Assembly (NCBI GenBank): GCA_965370315.1
Contig: CBDUTO010000030.1
Span: 1 to 37,417 of the forward strand
Reading direction: 5' to 3'
Source of the DNA: 1-14-2-50-31-20 sp965370315
Lineage (GTDB): Bacteria; Bacteroidota; Ignavibacteria; Ignavibacteriales; Melioribacteraceae
Length of the DNA stretch: 37,417 nucleotides
A program made the position numbers and the translations under genes. Positions 24,912 to 32,895 of the stretch are shown here, one piece after another; position 1 is the first letter of the stretch; the number at the start of each line of letters is the position of its first letter. The notes beneath the pieces are model-generated. The model was not told the DNA's origin and ran no database searches. It was given only the letters and a program-made list of their open reading frames with translations.

Positions 24912-25876
24912 AGGTGATCAATTAATTTTGAAGTACCAACTTGAGTTACAGATGAGATTAACCAAGGTTTGCCATCATAATTTTTTATTTTCTCAGAAAG
25001 TAGTTTTTCCTTCTCTTCATCACTTAATAAGTCGGATTTTGTAAAAACAATTACTTTCTCTTTTTCTTTCATCAAGTCACTGAATTCCAATAATTCATTA
25101 AGAAGAATATTGTATTCCTTTTCTGGATCCTCAACTGTGGAGTCAATTAAAATTAAAAGTACCTTTGTACGTTCTATATGTTTTAGGAATTTATGACCAA
25201 GACCTTTACCAACATGTGCCCCTTCAATTATCCCAGGAATATCTGCAATTACAAAACTCCTAAAATCTTTATATTGCACAATTCCAAGATTTGGTTCCAG
25301 AGTTGTGAATGGATAATCTGCTATTTTAGGACGTGCTGCCGAAACAACAGAAATAAAAGTTGATTTACCAGCATTTGGAAAACCGACCAAGCCAACATCA
25401 GCAAGAAGTTTCAGCTCAAGAACCACATCCCTCTCTTTACCAGGTCTACCTGGTTGAGCATAACGAGGAGTCTGATTTGTTGAGGTTGCAAAATTACTAT
25501 TCCCTTTTCCGCCTATACCACCTTTTAGAAAAAAGACTTCCTTGCCATTCTCATCTAAATCGATAAGAATTTCATCAGTTTCCAAATCTTTAACTATAGT
25601 TCCTACAGGAACTTTTATAAAAATATCATCACCATATTTTCCATCCCTCAAAGAATTTTCACCTCTGCCACCATTGGGGGCTTCGTATTTTCTTTTATAC
25701 TTAAAATCGAGAAGCGTTGTTAAATTGTTATCAGCAACAAAAATTATACTTCCACCATTACCGCCATTACCTCCACTTGGACCACCTTTAGCTACAAATT
25801 TTTCTCTTCTAAAAGTTACAGCCCCTGGTCCACCATCCCCAGCTTTAATATATATTTTAGCATAATCTATTATCAT
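24890..25876 (-). CDS. obgE: Obg GTPase (CgtA)
   Basis: Obg is an essential GTPase that binds the large ribosomal subunit and links ribosome assembly to the stringent response. Residues 1-157 form the glycine-rich Obg fold (AGDGGPGAVTFRREKFV, GGNGGNGGSIIFVAD). The G domain follows with VGLVGFPNAGKST (G1, about 160-172), DIPGIIEGAH (G3), a G4 written FTKSDLL (TKSD in place of NKxD), and a G5-like LISSVTQVG. The 328 residues lack the optional C-terminal OCT domain, normal for this lineage. The start MIIDYAKIYIKAGDGG is typical. It overlaps the FecCD permease gene downstream by 22 bp. Confidence 0.96.
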   Translation of the reverse strand: MIIDYAKIYIKAGDGGPGAVTFRREKFVAKGGPSGGNGGNGGSIIFVADNNLTTLLDFKYKRKYEAPNGGRGENSLRDGKYGDDIFIKVPVGTIVKDLETDEILIDLDENGKEVFFLKGGIGGKGNSNFATSTNQTPRYAQPGRPGKERDVVLELKLLADVGLVGFPNAGKSTFISVVSAARPKIADYPFTTLEPNLGIVQYKDFRSFVIADIPGIIEGAHVGKGLGHKFLKHIERTKVLLILIDSTVEDPEKEYNILLNELLEFSDLMKEKEKVIVFTKSDLLSDEEKEKLLSEKIKNYDGKPWLISSVTQVGTSKLIDHLWNLIEA

Positions 25877-25928
25877 TTCTATATAGCTTAAATTGTAATT
25901 AGTATTTATTAATTCCTAAAAAGGACAT

Positions 25929-26003
25929 GTCATTTCGAACCAGTTTGTTGGCGAGAAATCTTTTTATTTATATGAGATTTATCACATTCGTTCTAAAGGC
26001 CAA
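25929..26003. repeat. Dispersed GTCATTTCGA-type repeat
   Basis: The left end GTCATTTCGAACCAG is followed by GCGAGAAATCTTTT and a right half ATGAGATTTATCACATTCGTT that is its rough inverted copy (AGAAATCT against AGATTT). This is the outline of a hairpin-forming intergenic repeat of about 75 bp. It lies upstream of obgE and downstream of the acidic-protein gene. A worn half-copy is at 2983-3022. Confidence 0.55.
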
Positions 26004-26081
26004 TGTACATATATTTCGGAAGCTCTAATTCAATCTCCTGCTATCTCCTAAATTTTTGTTGAAACATTTTGCTCATACGGT

Positions 26082-28034
26082 TTACTTAAAAAAGTCTGAA
26101 ATTATATTTTTCAAAACTTTAATCTCTTTCGTTGATTCATCGACAAACAAGCTTTTTGCAATTTCATCTATTGTTGTTAAAGCTTCGACCTCATTCTTAC
26201 ATTCTGATATTTTATCAATTGCATTTGCAAACTCTTCCATATCATAATCAAAAACTAATTCTATAATTTTTGTAATCTTTTTATTTTCTAATAGAATAGA
26301 AATATCAATGGAAGATGTACCCATTACCTCTGTCTCATTAGTAATGCTCTCTTCCTTTGTTTCAATTAGATCTTCTCGTACCTCTTCATCATCCTCAAAA
26401 TCTTTATCATTAAATAAAACTTGTTGAGAATTGGTTTCGCTATCATCTTCAGGTTCTGCATCTAAAGAATCAATGCTTTCTTCATAAGATATTTCTTCAT
26501 CAATCTCATCAATAATAGAAGAAATTGAATCATCTAAAAGTTTATCAAGTTCTGTTGTATCTTCTTCGGTTTCACTTGATGATTCTGTGTGCCACTCATC
26601 ATTCTCAGTTTGGGACTTTTTATCATCACTGATATTTTCTTCTTTTGTCAAGTCATCAGATGAGAATGTTACCGAATTGCCAAGCTCAATGCAACCATCT
26701 TTCTCAATTTCAGGCTTAACCTCTACACTCTCTTCGCGCTCATCTAGTTTGCTAGAGTTTACACTACTATTAGCTCCAAATGGATCTCCCTCTTCATCAT
26801 TTATTTCAACTCTTTCTAACTCAGTATCTTCATCTACAATAGCATCTAGTTCTTCCTCTTCAGAAACAAACTCATATGCTTCATCAATACTTTCATCATC
26901 AATTCGTGGTGCTTCATCAAAATCTGGAGGTTCAATTTCTTCTATGTCATTTTCTAAAGTTTCCTTTTGATCTATCTTCATATCTTCAAGTACATCATCA
27001 GAATCACCCAAATGTTCTTCATCCAATCCATCTATATGAGATTCAAGAAATGACTTTTTCTCACTCTCTATATTTTCAATTAAATCAACTTTTTCTCTCT
27101 CAACTTCTTCTTCAGCAATTGCAATCTCTTTCTCAACTTCATCATCGTCTACTACTTTAGATTCAACATCTTCTTCACTCAATTCTTCTTTGTAATCACT
27201 AACTTCTTTTTGAAGACTCTCTAGCTTTTCATTAACAATTTCATCTTCTGAAACTATTGGAGCCTCATCTTCTGTATTAAAATCTAAAATAACATTTTGA
27301 TAATCATGAATTTCATATTTGTCACTACCATTAAGCCCAAATCTTTCTGTAAGAATCATTTTGTATTGCGAAAGCCCTTTATCATCAAGGAATAACTCAA
27401 TTGACTGCTTTGAAATTTTAAAATTCCTTGATTCTCCCATATTAATGAACTCGACCATATTCTTCAGTGCACTATCAAGAACTCTATCAAAGTTGCTTTC
27501 AAAATTTATTTTGTCAATTTTATTTAGTAACTCCTCTAATTCACTTAGAGTAATTGTCATAATTCTCTTCTTATTAAAGAAACTAATTAACAACCTTTTC
27601 AAATAAGGATAGTAAAATAGGTAGTTTAATATTTGCTTAACTTCAACTACATGTTTAGAAGTATCATTTTCGCTTTCAAAAACAAATTGAAGCAATGACC
27701 ACTTTGGTCTAATAATGTAGTTCACATTAAAGGATGAAGCGTGCAATAACAATTTTGTTAAATATTCGAGCGAAAACTTTTTTGATCTTTTAATCTCCTC
27801 ACCAATATTGGCAAAGTGTTCAATGATTTTATCTCCAGAATAATCGAAGAGTGAATCTTTCAAAAGTTTTTGTCTATCTTCATATATTAAGAAATCTATT
27901 TCAGCAGAAACATATTGAAGAAGTGCTGGATGAATATCTGTAGAAATTAATTGCTCATAAGTTATAAATGAACCCAAATGTTTAATCTTATTAAGATTGT
28001 AGTTGTAAATGAATTCTATTTCTTTTTCAAACAT
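26082..28034 (-). CDS. Uncharacterised acidic protein
   Basis: I do not recognise this 650-residue protein. No signal peptide or membrane helix is seen, so it is probably cytoplasmic. Residues 1-250 are an ordinary mixed, mostly helical domain with many aromatic residues (FIYNYNLNKIKHLGSFITYE, YPYLKRLLISFFNKKR). Residues about 255-575 are extremely rich in Glu and Asp, low in complexity and probably disordered. The last 70 residues (SSIDISILLENKKITKIIEL onwards) return to a compact helical sequence. Two folded ends joined by an acidic linker suggest a scaffold or a chaperone-like binder of basic partners, but this is speculation. It is encoded upstream of obgE on the same strand, with 205 bp between them. 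Confidence 0.75.
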   Translation of the reverse strand: MFEKEIEFIYNYNLNKIKHLGSFITYEQLISTDIHPALLQYVSAEIDFLIYEDRQKLLKDSLFDYSGDKIIEHFANIGEEIKRSKKFSLEYLTKLLLHASSFNVNYIIRPKWSLLQFVFESENDTSKHVVEVKQILNYLFYYPYLKRLLISFFNKKRIMTITLSELEELLNKIDKINFESNFDRVLDSALKNMVEFINMGESRNFKISKQSIELFLDDKGLSQYKMILTERFGLNGSDKYEIHDYQNVILDFNTEDEAPIVSEDEIVNEKLESLQKEVSDYKEELSEEDVESKVVDDDEVEKEIAIAEEEVEREKVDLIENIESEKKSFLESHIDGLDEEHLGDSDDVLEDMKIDQKETLENDIEEIEPPDFDEAPRIDDESIDEAYEFVSEEEELDAIVDEDTELERVEINDEEGDPFGANSSVNSSKLDEREESVEVKPEIEKDGCIELGNSVTFSSDDLTKEENISDDKKSQTENDEWHTESSSETEEDTTELDKLLDDSISSIIDEIDEEISYEESIDSLDAEPEDDSETNSQQVLFNDKDFEDDEEVREDLIETKEESITNETEVMGTSSIDISILLENKKITKIIELVFDYDMEEFANAIDKISECKNEVEALTTIDEIAKSLFVDESTKEIKVLKNIISDFFK

Positions 28035-28157
28035 TGCAATACTCGTTCTTATTTGAAAACCATACCGAAAATCTTATTCAGAGAGTCTAAAAGATACTTA
28101 TTGATTTAATTTATAAATTTAACAATTTATTTAATAAGGGTGTAATGAAATATAATC

Positions 28158-28191
28158 AAAAAAAACTCAATCCCGATTTAATAGGATTGAG
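28158..28191 (-). terminator. Terminator downstream of vapC
   Basis: CTCAATCC (28166-28173) and GGATTGAG (28184-28191) form a perfect 8-bp stem, followed on the minus strand by a T run (A residues at 28158-28165). It shares CAATCCCGA with the sdhB terminator at 29078-29109, as if it came with the duplicated sdhB end. Confidence 0.85.
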
Positions 28192-28225
28192 CTTCAATCT
28201 AACTTATAGCGATTTTTAGCTAATT

Positions 28226-28291
28226 CTAATCTTGCAATTTCATATTTGAAACAAAGTAATCGCAATTTATTTTTGAAAGTTCGCTGATTAA
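28226..28291 (-). pseudogene. Fragment of the sdhB 3' end
   Basis: Read on the minus strand, this stretch encodes, in frame and up to a TAG stop, LISELSKINCDYFVSNMKLQ plus a final D. The true SdhB ends SISNIARMNRDYFVSNMKLQ plus D. The last eleven residues are identical. The preceding changes are mostly conservative, and the codon before the stop differs only synonymously (GAT against GAC). The fragment has no start and is not expressed as a gene. It lies just after vapC, so vapBC is bracketed by this copy and the real sdhB end. Confidence 0.85.
28231..28263. repeat. Direct repeat flanking vapBC, copy A
   Basis: A 33-bp stretch beginning CTTGCAATTTCATATTTGAA is identical to 29153-29185 in the same orientation, 922 bp away. 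It is the conserved core of the sdhB 3' fragment. Confidence 0.95.
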
Positions 28292-28311
28292 AATGAGAGC
28301 CGTAATAAATC

Positions 28312-28698
28312 TCACCATTTTCTTAAACCAGAAATTTTATCAAAATGTTTATCATATGTTATAAGAACCGAACCAGTTTCAATAGAATGGGCTGCAATCC
28401 AAATATCATTTATTGGTAATGGTGTTCCATTTACTTTTAATTTATTTTTAATTTCCGAAAATATTTCTGCTGTTTCCATTGTTCCATTTATAGTTTTTAC
28501 GGTTGATTTGGAAATAAAATCTTTTATCAATAAATAGTTTTCTTTTTCGCTATTCCCACCTTTAAAACCAGAGAACAACTCTCCGAGAACAAAAATAGAA
28601 ATATAAACTCTATCAGCTTCTATTATTTCTTCAAGAACTTTTTTATCTCCACGAAATAATGAACTAATGGCATTGGTATCAAGAAGAATCTTTTTCAT
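28312..28698 (-). CDS. vapC: PIN-domain toxin VapC
   Basis: A 128-residue PIN-domain ribonuclease, the toxin of a type II toxin-antitoxin pair. The four acidic metal-binding residues are in place: Asp7 (LLDTN), Glu40 (LGELFSG), Asp98 (INDIWIAAH) and Asp116 (ITYDKHF). Length is normal for VapC. I use the ATG at 28698, which overlaps the antitoxin stop as ATGA, the usual coupled arrangement; a TTG at 28704 would add two residues. Targets of known VapCs are tRNAs or rRNA, but the target here is unknown. The pair lies between the intact sdhB end and a duplicated fragment of it. Confidence 0.93.
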   Translation of the reverse strand: MKKILLDTNAISSLFRGDKKVLEEIIEADRVYISIFVLGELFSGFKGGNSEKENYLLIKDFISKSTVKTINGTMETAEIFSEIKNKLKVNGTPLPINDIWIAAHSIETGSVLITYDKHFDKISGLRKW

Positions 28699-28952
28699 TT
28701 CCAATCATTCATATCTATTTTGGAAAACTCTTTAGTGCTTTTATTAAAATCATTGTGTTCTTTCTTTGACCAAACACCTGAAAATTGTTTAAAATCTTCA
28801 ACTTTGTTTTGATATACTTGATCTTTTAAACCTAAAGCTTTACTTAATAATAATTTAATAGTTTTGTTTAGACTAAGCCCTTTTTCGATAGCAAGGTCAG
28901 AAAGTTTTTCACTTGTTTTTTCATCTAATCCGTGTATTGTAATAGATTTCAT
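28695..28952 (-). CDS. vapB: VapB-type antitoxin
   Basis: An 85-residue small protein encoded directly before vapC. The N-terminus MKSITIHGLDEKTSEKLSDL followed by a helix and SLNKTIKLLL is a ribbon-helix-helix DNA-binding fold. The C-terminal half (DFKQFSGVWSKKEHNDF) fits the peptide that wraps around the PIN toxin, the Trp lying where FitA/VapB tails contact the active site. It would neutralise VapC and, with it, repress the operon. A perfect 9-bp inverted repeat 27 bp upstream (28979-29003) is the likely operator. Confidence 0.88.
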   Translation of the reverse strand: MKSITIHGLDEKTSEKLSDLAIEKGLSLNKTIKLLLSKALGLKDQVYQNKVEDFKQFSGVWSKKEHNDFNKSTKEFSKIDMNDWK

Positions 28953-28978
28953 AATTATCTCATAAATTTCTTGTTATG

Positions 28979-29003
28979 GTTCATAATATAAATCATTATG
29001 AAC
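28979..29003. promoter_or_regulatory. Candidate VapBC operator
   Basis: GTTCATAAT (28979-28987) and ATTATGAAC (28995-29003) are perfect inverted arms with a 7-bp spacer, 27 bp upstream of the vapB start. This suits a ribbon-helix-helix dimer-of-dimers site for autoregulation. There is no T run beside it, so a terminator is unlikely. Confidence 0.65.
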
Positions 29004-29022
29004 TAGAAAACAATTCACATTT

Positions 29023-29034
29023 ACAATTAATTGT
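29023..29034. promoter_or_regulatory. 12-bp palindrome upstream of vapB
   Basis: ACAATTAATTGT is a perfect palindrome within TTACAATTAATTGTGAG, 20 bp upstream of the candidate operator. It could be a second operator, or chance in AT-rich DNA. Confidence 0.35.
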
Positions 29035-29077
29035 GAGTGGCTTCTCTTAGCTAAACCTCGAAGGTTTTATTAGAACT

Positions 29078-29109
29078 AAAAAACCCAATCCCGAATAAAC
29101 GGAGCTGGG
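29078..29109 (-). terminator. Probable terminator of the sdhCAB operon
   Basis: CCCA (29084-29087) with CCG, and CGG with TGGG (29106-29109), form an interrupted stem. On the minus strand a T run follows (A residues at 29078-29083). It lies 40 bp beyond the sdhB stop and shares CAATCCCGA with the terminator at 28158-28191. Confidence 0.7.
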
Positions 29110-29147
29110 CTTTGAATAACATTCAAATACTATTATATGTTATACTT

Positions 29148-29909
29148 CTAGTCTTGCAATTTCATATTTGAAACAAAGTAATCGCGATTCATTCTTGCAA
29201 TGTTACTAATTGAAATTCCTTTAGGGCACTCGGCTTCGCAAGCGTATGTGTTTGTGCAACTACCGAATCCAGATTCATCGTGAGCAATAACCATGTTTTG
29301 AACACGCTCGTAACGTTCTGCTTGTCCTTGTGGAAGTAATGCAAATTGTGAAACTTTTGCAGAAACAAAAAGCATTGCAGATGAATTTTTACAAGCTGCC
29401 ACACAAGCTCCACAACCAATACATTCTGCGGCGTCTAATGCGTAGGATGCTGTTTCTTTAGAAATTAAAATTGAATTTGCATCAGGTGCACTACCAGTAT
29501 TAAATGAAGTGTAACCGCCTGCTTGTTGAATAAAATCAAGACCTTCACGGTCAACCATTAGGTCTCTTAATACAGGAAAGGCTTTAGCTCTAAAAGGTTC
29601 AATATAAATAGTTTCGCCCTCCTTAAATGAGCGCATGTGCATTTGACAAGTAGCAGTCTTCTTCTTTTCACCGTGTGGATGTCCATTAACAACCAATCCA
29701 CAAGTACCGCAAATTCCTTCGCGGCAATCACTTTCAAACACAATTGGATCTTTACCTTCCTTCTCAAGATTATTGTTCAACTCATCAAACATTTCAAGAA
29801 TTGAAGAGTGGGGCGAGACAGACGCTTTGAATTCTTCAAAATTACCTTTGGCTTGTGCTGATTCTTGTCGCCATATTTTAAGGGTCAAATTAATATTATG
29901 ATCTTTCAT
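29148..29909 (-). CDS. sdhB: Succinate dehydrogenase / fumarate reductase iron-sulfur subunit
   Basis: SdhB passes electrons between the flavin of SdhA and the quinone site in SdhC. The 253-residue protein has the 2Fe-2S motif CREGICGTC at residues 62-70 with another Cys at 88, the 4Fe-4S motif CIGCGACVAAC near 162-172, and the 3Fe-4S/4Fe-4S cysteines in CTNTYACEAECPKGISI. The linker is longer than in E. coli SdhB, as in other Bacteroidota b558-type enzymes. Its ATG overlaps the sdhA stop as TAATG. The C-terminal 33 bp are duplicated at 28231-28263, beyond vapBC. Confidence 0.96.
   Translation of the reverse strand: MKDHNINLTLKIWRQESAQAKGNFEEFKASVSPHSSILEMFDELNNNLEKEGKDPIVFESDCREGICGTCGLVVNGHPHGEKKKTATCQMHMRSFKEGETIYIEPFRAKAFPVLRDLMVDREGLDFIQQAGGYTSFNTGSAPDANSILISKETASYALDAAECIGCGACVAACKNSSAMLFVSAKVSQFALLPQGQAERYERVQNMVIAHDESGFGSCTNTYACEAECPKGISISNIARMNRDYFVSNMKLQD
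29153..29185. repeat. Direct repeat flanking vapBC, copy B (inside sdhB)
   Basis: This is the same 33-bp sequence as at 28231-28263, here coding for the last eleven residues of intact SdhB. With copy A it frames 889 bp that contain vapBC. Confidence 0.95.
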
Positions 29910-31819
29910 TATTTATAACTCCTTGTAGCTAATTTTACAGATTCAAATTCGAGATTTTCCTTATGAAGTTTCCATTTACCAGGTTCTTCAAATTCCCAAG
30001 CGGAAACGTAAGCGAATTCTTCATCGTTACGAATAGCTTCACCTTCTTCGGTTTGATGTTCTTCACGGAAATGTGCACCGCATGATTCATCTCTATCTAA
30101 AGCATCAACAGCCATTAACTCACCTAACTCAAGGAAATCGGCAACTCTGCCAGCTCTTTCAAGATTCATATTTATATCTTCAGATTTACCAACAACTTTT
30201 ACATCAGTCCAGAATTCTTCACGTAGATCACTAATTTTCGTGATAACTTCTTTAAGTCCTTTTTCGTCACGGGACATTCCAACTTTATCAATTAATAAAT
30301 CACCAAGTTTTCTGTGAATATCGTCAACTGTTTGCTTGCCATTAATTGATAATAGTTTATTGGAACTCTCATTAACAGAATCCTCAGCTGCTTTAAATTC
30401 AGCCCCTTTAACATCCACTTTTTCTGGTTTTTCACTTCCAAAATAATTGCCAATTGAATAAGGAAGAACAAAGTATCCATCCGCAAGACCTTGCATAAGA
30501 GCACTTGCTCCTAGTCTGTTAGCACCATGGTCAGAAAAGTTTGCCTCGCCACCAACAAAAAGGCCAGGTATTGTGCTCTGTAAGTTGTAATCAACCCACA
30601 GACCACCCATTGTATAGTGAGGTGCAGGATAAATTTGCATAGGAACATTATATGGATTTTCGGCAGTAATATTTTCATACATTTCAAATAAATTACCATA
30701 TTTTTCACGTACAGCAGGTTCACCAATACGTTTAATTGCATCAGCAAAATCAAGGTAAACCGAACGTCCACCATTTACTCCTTTACCTTCATCGCAAGCA
30801 TATTTAGCGCTTCGAGATGAAATATCACGTGGGGCTAAGTTTCCGAAAGATGGATATCTTCTTTCTAGATAATAATCTCTATCTTCTTCTGGAATTGCAT
30901 TTACATCTCTCTTTTCACCAACAATATTTGGCACCCAAATTCTTCCATCGTTTCTTAAGCTCTCACTCATTAAAACTAATTTTGATTGACCTTCGCCATG
31001 CTGTGGTAAACATGTTGGATGTATTTGAGTATAACATGGATTTGCAAACGCTGCACCTTTTTTATGCGCGCGCCAAGCTGCTGTAGCATTTGACATCATT
31101 GCGCTTGTAGATAAAAAGAATACGTTTGAATAACCACCAGAAGCAATTACAACTGCTTGTGCAGAGTGACTTTCAACTTCACCTGTTATTAAATTACGAA
31201 CGGTAATACCTTTAGCTTTTCCATCAACCACAACAACATCAAGCATTTCACGGCGGTGATACATTTCGACACTACCAAGTTTAATTTGTCTGTTCAATGA
31301 ACTGTATGCACCAAGCAATAATTGTTGTCCAGTTTCACCACGAGCATAAAATGTTCTAGAAACTTGAGCTCCGCCAAACGAACGGTTAGCTAGTGTTCCA
31401 CCGTATTCACGTGCAAAAGGAACTCCTTGAGCTACGCATTGATCTATAATATTATTACTAACTTCTGCAAGACGATAAGTGTTTGCTTCACGAGAACGGA
31501 AATCGCCACCTTTAATTGTATCATAAAACAATCTCTGTACTGAATCTCCATCGTTTTGATAATCTTTTGCAGCATTTATTCCACCTTGTGCAGCAATAGA
31601 GTGAGCTCTTCTACTTGAATCGTGATAAGTAAATGCTTTCACTTTGTAGCCAAGTTCACCAAGTGTTGCGGCAGCGCCGGCACCTGCAAGACCCGTTCCA
31701 ACAACAATAACATCAAATTTTCTTTTATTAGCTGGGTTAACCAACTTCATATCAAATTTATGATTCATCCATTTTTCGGATAATTTCCCTTCTGGGACTT
31801 TCGAGTCAAGATTAATCAT
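29909..31819 (-). CDS. sdhA: Succinate dehydrogenase / fumarate reductase flavoprotein subunit
   Basis: SdhA carries the covalent FAD and the site where succinate and fumarate interconvert. The 636-residue protein has the dinucleotide motif VVGTGLAGAGAAATLGELG near residue 40 and RRAHSIAAQGGINAA with the His that binds FAD. HPTCLPQHGEG and the Arg/His substrate residues lie in the capping region, NPYNVPMQIYPAPHYTMGGL after it, and ESCGAHFREEHQ near the end. Length and motifs fit the Bacteroidota/epsilon-type enzymes. It overlaps both neighbours by one base (TAATG), so the three genes are translated together. Direction of catalysis cannot be told from the sequence. Confidence 0.97.
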   Translation of the reverse strand: MINLDSKVPEGKLSEKWMNHKFDMKLVNPANKRKFDVIVVGTGLAGAGAAATLGELGYKVKAFTYHDSSRRAHSIAAQGGINAAKDYQNDGDSVQRLFYDTIKGGDFRSREANTYRLAEVSNNIIDQCVAQGVPFAREYGGTLANRSFGGAQVSRTFYARGETGQQLLLGAYSSLNRQIKLGSVEMYHRREMLDVVVVDGKAKGITVRNLITGEVESHSAQAVVIASGGYSNVFFLSTSAMMSNATAAWRAHKKGAAFANPCYTQIHPTCLPQHGEGQSKLVLMSESLRNDGRIWVPNIVGEKRDVNAIPEEDRDYYLERRYPSFGNLAPRDISSRSAKYACDEGKGVNGGRSVYLDFADAIKRIGEPAVREKYGNLFEMYENITAENPYNVPMQIYPAPHYTMGGLWVDYNLQSTIPGLFVGGEANFSDHGANRLGASALMQGLADGYFVLPYSIGNYFGSEKPEKVDVKGAEFKAAEDSVNESSNKLLSINGKQTVDDIHRKLGDLLIDKVGMSRDEKGLKEVITKISDLREEFWTDVKVVGKSEDINMNLERAGRVADFLELGELMAVDALDRDESCGAHFREEHQTEEGEAIRNDEEFAYVSAWEFEEPGKWKLHKENLEFESVKLATRSYK

Positions 31820-32484
31820 TAGTTACCTCCCATTGAAAGGATGAAAAAATAGATTGGAATAGCAGCAAATCCAACCGCAAAAATAACTGCGTATGCAGTT
31901 CCAATAAATTCAACAAGCGGAGTATATTTTTTGTGATGCCATCCAAATGTTTGGAACGCTGATTGGAAGCCGTGGTTAAGGTGGAAGCCAAGAACAATCA
32001 TTACAATAACGTAAAAAATTGCTGTCGGTAAATCTTTAAACATTGTTGCCACAGCATCGTAATAGTGATGCGTTCCTTCCATTCCAAAATTGAATTTCAC
32101 CCAAATTGTTGACAAATGACCAATTAGGAAAACAAGAAGAATTCCACCTGTCCAAGGCATTGTGCGTGAATAGAAAGTTGAATTTTCCTTTGCAGCGTTG
32201 ATAGCATATTTATCAGGATTAGCTTTTCGGTTTTCCCACCAAAGCCTAATTCCATTAAAAATATGAAAACCAAATAGTAATAGTAGTGCTGATTCAGCAA
32301 CACGAACAAGTGGTTTTACTGCATCTAGACTACCTACGAGGAAGTCAAAACCTTCTTTACCAAAGAATAAAAACATATTGTTAATAAAGTGAACTGTAAG
32401 AAAGAGTATTAAACTCAATCCTGTAACAGCCATAACAATTTTTTTACCAATGGAAGAATTTAAACTTTTTGAGAGCCAACCCAT
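31819..32484 (-). CDS. sdhC: Succinate dehydrogenase / fumarate reductase cytochrome b subunit
   Basis: A 221-residue membrane anchor with five predicted helices (about residues 15-37, 58-80, 100-122, 145-168 and 190-216), the single-subunit b558 type found in Bacteroidota. Conserved His residues in the helices (VHFINNMF, FGFHIFNGIRLWW, LIGHLSTIW, LGFHLNHGFQSAF) serve as ligands for two haems. It is the first gene of the sdhCAB operon, with an AAGGAGAAG Shine-Dalgarno 5-10 nt before ATG. Transcription starts in the 411-bp gap shared with the divergent cytochrome operon. Confidence 0.95.
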   Translation of the reverse strand: MGWLSKSLNSSIGKKIVMAVTGLSLILFLTVHFINNMFLFFGKEGFDFLVGSLDAVKPLVRVAESALLLLFGFHIFNGIRLWWENRKANPDKYAINAAKENSTFYSRTMPWTGGILLVFLIGHLSTIWVKFNFGMEGTHHYYDAVATMFKDLPTAIFYVIVMIVLGFHLNHGFQSAFQTFGWHHKKYTPLVEFIGTAYAVIFAVGFAAIPIYFFILSMGGN

Positions 32485-32895
32485 TAGTTCTTCTCCTTAA
32501 TTTAAGTGTATAATATTGAATTTTTCTGAACTGAAACTTGATAAGAATTTCATGTTTTTAGTGTTATAAAGAATTTGTTAAAATCCATTCTTATATAATA
32601 ATATTTATATCGTGAAATTAAATTAAATAGTAATTAAACACAAAGCATTTCGTTTGCTGAATAGATAAAAAAAATTGCTATTTCTAAAATCGAGTTCTGG
32701 TAAGCGTTTCAATTGTTTCACGTCTGGGCAAAGTGTTTCATTTGTTTTGTTTCACAACAATCATTATTTTATATTCATATAATTTATTTCTTTGAAAGAA
32801 ATTGAATAATCACTAGATTCTAATATCTTATTTTCTTACAGTTAGTGGCACATTATTTGCCATGTAAACATAAACTTTAATTCTTTGGAGATATC
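32485..32895. promoter_or_regulatory. Divergent control region between sdhCAB and the cytochrome operon
   Basis: A 411-bp gap without a gene. Four direct copies of GTTTCA lie at 32706, 32715, 32735 and 32749, two of them as TGTTTCAC, and an inverted copy (TGAAAC) is at 32532. A perfect 17-bp palindrome, ATTTCTTTGAAAGAAAT, is at 32786-32802. No clear TTTG-N19-TAnnTTTG promoter is seen on either strand, so activator-dependent or alternative-sigma promoters are possible. The tetraheme gene has GGAG 5-6 nt before its ATG. Confidence 0.5.

Noticed and set aside
26587..26970. Serine-rich plus-strand open frame
   Set aside because: It is the mirror of the Glu/Asp-rich minus-strand gene: antisense GAA/GAT codons read as serine and similar residues.
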